Assembly (NCBI GenBank): GCA_009746045.1
Contig: RPFO01000102.1
Span: 1,482,540 to 1,546,539, forward strand
Direction of reading: 5' to 3'
Length of the DNA: 64,000 bases
DNA from: Mesostigma viride
Taxonomy: Eukaryota; Streptophyta; Mesostigmatophyceae; Mesostigmatales; Mesostigmataceae
The notes beneath the pieces were generated by a model. The model searched no databases, was not told the origin of the DNA, and saw only the letters and a program-made list of their open reading frames with translations. Positions within the stretch are counted from its first letter, which is position 1. The number at the start of each line of letters is the position of its first letter. Positions 58,950-64,000 of the stretch are shown in pieces. A program made the position numbers and the translations under genes.

Positions 58950-61900
58950 GGACGGTGTATGGTCAGTGGCAGTATCTTGCAGCCATATCTGTACTATGTG
59001 AATAACTCCCAGATTCATGGGAATCTTGCCTGTGCCCCGCAGGACGTCTTATTTCTTACTTCTTATTTCTGATTTGATGAATATTTTTGCAAATTTTTTT
59101 GACCTGCCACACTATTGGGTGGAGCTGTGGGCTTGTCTCCATGTTAACTTAAGCTGGGGAAACACAATATTCTGATCAAACAGCTGGGGAAACACAATAT
59201 GCTTGTTTAGCCCTAGTTTGGTCAGCAAAAGTGACGCCATTGGCGAGAAACCGGTCCACGGTAGCAGAAAGGTACCTTTTGGCGAATCAATTATTTTTTT
59301 GCCCAAAATATATCGGATTCCGACAGATTTCGACCCCAATCTTCCATTTTGGACCAAGGTTCGGCTTTTTCATGGCAGATCCTGACTCCCCTCACCGAGA
59401 TCTATCGATTGCGCTACTTATTCTTGAGCTCAGACCACCCTACCTCGTACTTGCCATACTTGACTTTGGCTTACTTGGCGTAAGAGAATGACGTTAGAGC
59501 CATTTTTGTCAGTCTCGTAACAAGTCTATCATCTGGTCGGAAAAGGACTTTCAACTACCCGAGGGCAGATTTGGAATTCCCTTGGAGGGATCTGTCGATT
59601 GCACAAGTCAAATTTAATTTTGGGGTCGATCTCCGAATTATGCGTTACATATATACTGGCCCCACGGAGATATGTTCTTAATTGATTACGTAATCATCCT
59701 GGCTGAGCGCTTGACACGCGCGGATAAGATAACAGCAAGCTCGAGTTACCGATGGTCCGGATTCTTCGATCTGGCCTGCGCTTGTTGTCTAGTTTAATAG
59801 TTCACGCGTGTAGTACTCCAGCGCATCAACAATTGTATTTCTATGATAGTTCAATGAGACAGCCTTATAACCAGCCTTATAACCATGAGACAGCCTGATC
59901 AGATTATAACCAGCATAAATAAAGTATGAAGTAGCAGCTGCTTACATAGTTGTCTACTCTACGGTCTGCTCACTGTAGAGCAAAAGGATTGCTTCGCTCC
60001 CAGGGAATCCAATATAATGTCGAGCGATGGCGCACACATGAGACAGATACAAAATTTGCCTCACAAAGCCGTAGTACCGAGGGCGGAGTTACATGGTACC
60101 GGCGAGAAATTCCGCAGAAGTCGCGAACCGACGCATGCACCCGCCTGACCTAGTAAGCTGACCCCAAAGGACTGGCCATAGAAGTCACCATCGGACACGT
60201 CTGGCCTGGGGCTCCCATTATATGACCGGCTCTCCAAGCACACCCTGCCAATCACCCCTGCCTCAGAATCGTGTGAGAACCAAGCATGGCTGTCAAGTCA
60301 CTATGCGTGTGCTATATGGCGTGTGCCCGTCGTGACAACTGCTGACCAGTTAGAAACTGGATGTGGGAAACAAGCAGGCCTTCCGCCCGATAGAAAACGG
60401 TGCGGTGCTTGCTTGTGACGGCCAAGGCGGGGTGGGGTGGGGGGTGGGGTTCTGACACCACCCATACATTTGACAAGCGCAGCTCCCAATGCGTGGTCCT
60501 TGGAGCATCCATCACACAGCCCCGGCAGTGAAAGCTGCAGCGTGGACTTTCCAACATGGGTGCCCTGCCCTACCCGAGCTAAATGATGCCCCTTCGTGGC
60601 TCTGGATGAGCATTTGGGGGTGTCCTGCGTTGCTTGCCAGGCCTCAACCGGCACAGCCCAAGATTTGGTACCCCATGGCAAGGTTGGGCTCCTCGTGGGC
60701 AACCGCTCCGCTCAAAGGACGAAAAAGGCAGCGTCGACACAAACAAGTGATGGCAGGGGTCTGACGCATCGCCCTCACGGCCACCGCCACCGCCACCAAC
60801 ACCCCCACCAACAGTGCCACCAACGCGTCCCCTTTGCGCGTCACTGGCAGCTTTATCAATGAGACAACCAGCGCAGGCCAGAAGTCTGGCGAGTTCGGAC
60901 CATCGTGTATCCCTGCAGGAAATCTCTGCCCCGGGTTGTGCGAGTCGATGCTACCCAACAAGCCCGTTTCGGTTCGGCCCTCAGTTTTCGACCCTCCAAG
61001 CCCCCCTGCAAGAGTGGCCAAAGGTTGTAGACCCTGAGAAGACTATAATAATGTACACCGTTGCTGGCACCTCACACGGTCACCGGCTTGTGATGGCTAC
61101 CTGCACACGTCACCGTGGCAGTCAATCAATTCAATCGGATACACACCGCCATCGCGACGCACAGCAGAAGGAGAAAATGGCCCCTCGCAAGAGTGCGCCG
61201 CTGCGGCACGCGAGGGCAACGGCCCACCACCAGGCAAGCGTAGAATGCATACCTGGTCTTCTCAGGCCTTAAGAGGGGGTCGTGACAGGCCTAGGAGACA
61301 GGCCCTGGTCTGGAGGGTCTTGACAAGGTTGCAACACCGAGGTCTTCTGTGTGCCCAGGGCTACATGGGAACCGACCCAGGCTTCCCAGGTGCCCCCCCC
61401 CTCAAGACTAGGGGGTAGGCTTCCCAGGCAGCTCGTCCTTCGGGCCAGGCAGCTCATCTTGACGCCAGGAAGCTCAATTTTGATCATCCCTGCTCAACCA
61501 GCCCATGTCAACCCATGTTAGCGCGTGTCACGTCCCCAAGGAACGCAGGCAGCCTTTCGCACCGGTGAGCACAGGGGGGAGCGGAAGCCATCATGGCACA
61601 CATTCCTTGCTCAACTCAGAGAAAGGGATGCCCTGCCTCGGGAACCCTGGCCAAGGACATACCCTTGTCGAGAATAGGCCTCGCGGGTATATAACCTCCT
61701 CGAATACAAGTCCTGAGTGTACAACAGCGCGTGCCCGCGTGGCGCGTTGGGCTTCCACGTCTGCAGGGAACCGCCGCGCTTTTCTCAAATAGCATGCCGA
61801 TTAGAGTTGGACCACCTGGGAAGGGTGGTTGCATCGCGGCGCTTTCGGCAGACCCCAACGGCGACTGTGCCGCCTGGTTGTCAAGAGGGGTGGCTGCATC

Positions 61901-62830
61901 TGCTGCCCTCCCAAGCTCTGCACATGACAGTATAAGGCCGCCGGCCGACTGTACACACAACCAGGCCCCGTCGATGGCTCTTCTCTACATCGATACCGCG
62001 ATAGCGCTTGGAAGCTTTGCACGGTACTGGCTTGGTAGCACGGTGGCCGCTTGGGAGATTACCAAGGCAGACTAGGCCCCGGCCAACCAAAGGGGCAGCC
62101 CTCGCGAAGCCAAGTAGCAGGCCTTGATACGTTGCGAGCTGAGACCAATTCTTGCGGCCGTTGGCGTGGCGCGTGCGGCACAAATTTTCGCCGCATTGCC
62201 TGTAAGCTGTTGTATTATCAGCTACCCGCCCCCCCCGTGGCTGCCCCCGCTTCGGTCTGCCGGCTGCTGCTCCAACAGCACGCGCAGCACGTCCGCTGCT
62301 AGTGCACGCACCGCCTCGCTCACTGGGGGGGCGCGTGTGGGGACAGGGCACACGCACAAGCAGCACGGCAAGCGTAAGCAGCAAAGGCAAGCATTCAAAG
62401 CAAGGCAAGGCAGGTACTAGAGGTAAGGTACGGCAACCCTTAGAAGCAGGGCAAGCATATGCAAGCCAAGCATTCAAAGCAAGTCAAGCATTGAAAGAAA
62501 GGCAAGGCAAACGTTAGAAGCGGGGCAAGCATAAGCAAGGCAAGCAAAGGCAAGGAAACTGTGAGAAGTAGCATAAAACCGACATGGAAATAGAAGAAAT
62601 GGACAGGCAACCATATGTACTGGTGCTTGACAAGATAGCTGTGCATTACGCATGGGCGATGACTAGATGCGATGAGCATCAACATCGGGTGGTAGAGAAG
62701 TAGGAGAGGATTGCAGAGCCTGCGATTATCAGGTATAGCCGACCCTATAGTGAGCCTATAGTTATACAGCCGACCATACCAATTAACTAACAACCGATCC
62801 TTTGTTGAGCCTGGAGTACTCACCCGAGCA
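58950..62830. other. Intergenic or intronic, no gene identified
   Basis: It has two copies of ctggggaaacacaatat near 59155-59200, a dispersed-repeat copy in reverse at 59715-59795 and forward at 60856-60905, and a ggcaagcattcaaagcaag-type repeat at 62385-62545. Some moderately long GC-rich frames on both strands (for example 60301-60702 and 61881-62477, minus) resemble nothing I know. Part of this could be intron of the right-edge gene. Confidence 0.35.
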
Positions 62831-62837
62831 CAAAGTA

Positions 62838-63232
62838 GCGGCCACTCACATGCCACCTTGCAGGTGAGCCTACTCCCACTACCCGCAACTAGCCATGCAT
62901 CCATTTTTCAGCTCATCCAACAAAGCTCTCTACCCCCCCCTCCCTCCCCTTCCCCGAATACTCACATGCCACCTCGCCCCATTACTCAAAGGCATCAGCC
63001 CGCCACGACACATGCCGCACTGCCGATGTATACATTATAAGAGCCCTATCGATTGCAACCCACCCGCACGCACATGCCACCTTGCCGAGCCAGTGAACAA
63101 CTTCCATCACCCGCAACCAACCAGCTCTTCAATCCCGCCATCCCCCCACTCATGTGCCACCTTGCCAATGTTACTATCAACTCTATATATAAACCACGCA
63201 CCCGCCACCCCCATGCCACCTTGCCGATTCCA
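62838..63232 (-). repeat. Six ghost copies of the right-edge gene's donor edge
   Basis: cactcacatgccaccttg-like words at about 62842, 62958, 63006, 63069, 63148 and 63210 echo the real exon edge cactcacgtgccaccttgcc at 63266-63285. Spacing is irregular, 48 to 116 bases. Confidence 0.8.
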
Positions 63233-63272
63233 CCATAAACTCTCCATAAACCACGCATCCGCCGCCACTCAC

Positions 63273-64000
63273 GTGCCACCTTGCCGAGCTCCTTGAGCCG
63301 CGCCAGCAGGTGCGGGACCTCCACCACCTGCTCTGTTAACGACCGCCGCACGCCTCCGCCGCCCGAGACGATACAGTTTATCAGGTGCAGCGCCCCGAGA
63401 ACCACCTCGTTATTGTACGGCATCGCAAGCTGCGCCGCGATGTGCGCCGCGTGGAGGCTATTCGAGCTCCCCGTGGAGCCTCCTCCGCTGCTACTGCTGC
63501 GGCCGAGCCTGGCATGGCCCGTGACAGGTGGCGGCCCGCCGCCGGGGACCCCCGGGCTGTTATTGCTGGCGCCCGCTTGGGCCGCGACGAGCCCCGCCCC
63601 CGCCCCCGCCCCCGAGGGTTGCCCCCCTGTCCCGGTCCCCCCGCTCACTGACCGATGATGCGGCAGATGGTGGTGATGGTGGTGCAAGGCCGCGTGGAAG
63701 GGACCCTGGGGGGTTTGACCAGTAGGGCTCCCCGACGCCCCCCCGCCCGTTTGCATGCCCGGTACTGGCAACGGTGATGCGGGGGCCGCTGCGCCGCCGC
63801 CGCTGCCCGTGCTACCATTCGCAACCAAGGGGTCACCGCTCGCGTTTGTCACCGCCCCGTTCCCGCCCCCATGGTTGGGGCTGGGGTTTGGGGTGGAGGT
63901 CGCCCCCAGAGCCCCCATCTGGGCGTAGATCGCGACCAGCGTGCGCGTTATGATGTAGAGCGCGACGTCGAGGCCGCCTTCCTTGATCACGATGCTGGCG
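63273..64000 (-). CDS. Exon of a second gene, possibly armadillo-like, partial
   Basis: The frame is open from the right edge down to a donor GCAC|GTGAGT at 63272/63273 (an alternative AAG|GTGGCA lies ten bases earlier on the coding strand). It starts ASIVIKEGGLDVALYIITRT, has about 130 residues of Gly/Ser/Pro/His-rich insert, then HIAAQLAMPYNNEVVLGALH and LINCIVSGGGGVRRSLTEQV. The structured ends look like helices of armadillo/HEAT repeats, but this is a guess. It is a separate gene from the kinase, whose start lies 20 kb away. Neither end is in the window. Confidence 0.6.

Overview
The window is nuclear DNA from a eukaryote, most probably an alga. Chlorophyte-like is my best guess, held weakly. 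Evidence: GC-rich spliced exons with GT-AG introns, one predicted GC-AG intron, a plant/algal-style hybrid histidine kinase, several transposon superfamilies and very long microsatellites. I see no rRNA, tRNA, CRISPR array or prokaryotic operon.

The centrepiece is one minus-strand gene running from about 43742 down to 9693. I rebuilt it by hand as 13 exons: 43452-43742, 41337-41389, 38879-39272, 33089-33378, 31113-31290, 27156-27388, 25117-25251, 22452-22608, 21211-21343, 20343-20563, 18585-18765, 16046-17598 and 9693-14405. Every junction keeps phase, and the sum is 8532 nt, or 2843 codons plus a stop. The protein reads: soluble N-terminus, membrane segment, extracellular dCache-like sensor, second membrane segment, HisKA, HATPase, a degenerate receiver split by a roughly 300-residue insert, about 1400 residues of low-complexity linker, and a canonical C-terminal receiver. 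A second minus-strand gene, perhaps armadillo-like, enters at the right edge (63273-64000).

The most unusual signal is in the introns. In most introns of the kinase gene, and in the neighbouring gene, the edge of the flanking exon together with its splice site is copied as degenerate direct repeats into the intron. I call these ghost boundaries. They range from one copy to an array of about ten. One copies the HisKA start with Gln in place of the phospho-accepting His. Many 3' splice sites also abut long pyrimidine-strand microsatellites.

The rest is mobile DNA. At the left, 1-8430 holds three copies of an L1-type ORF1 gene, a LINE ORF2 end and a small inverted-repeat element. At 23462-24848, 37822-38643 and 54215-55963 there are hAT-type elements with 8-bp target duplications. 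At 35220-36910 a piggyBac-type element with TTAA ends sits inside another element. At 46589-57646 there is a complete-length but frameshifted Ty3/gypsy retrotransposon with two LTRs and a CTTGC duplication. It carries a viroplasmin-like first ORF and an extra ORF after integrase, which is interrupted by one of the hAT elements. A truncated LINE follows at 58174-58940. Stretches at 3600-5600, 5600-6700, 59000-62800 and several intron interiors show nothing I can name.
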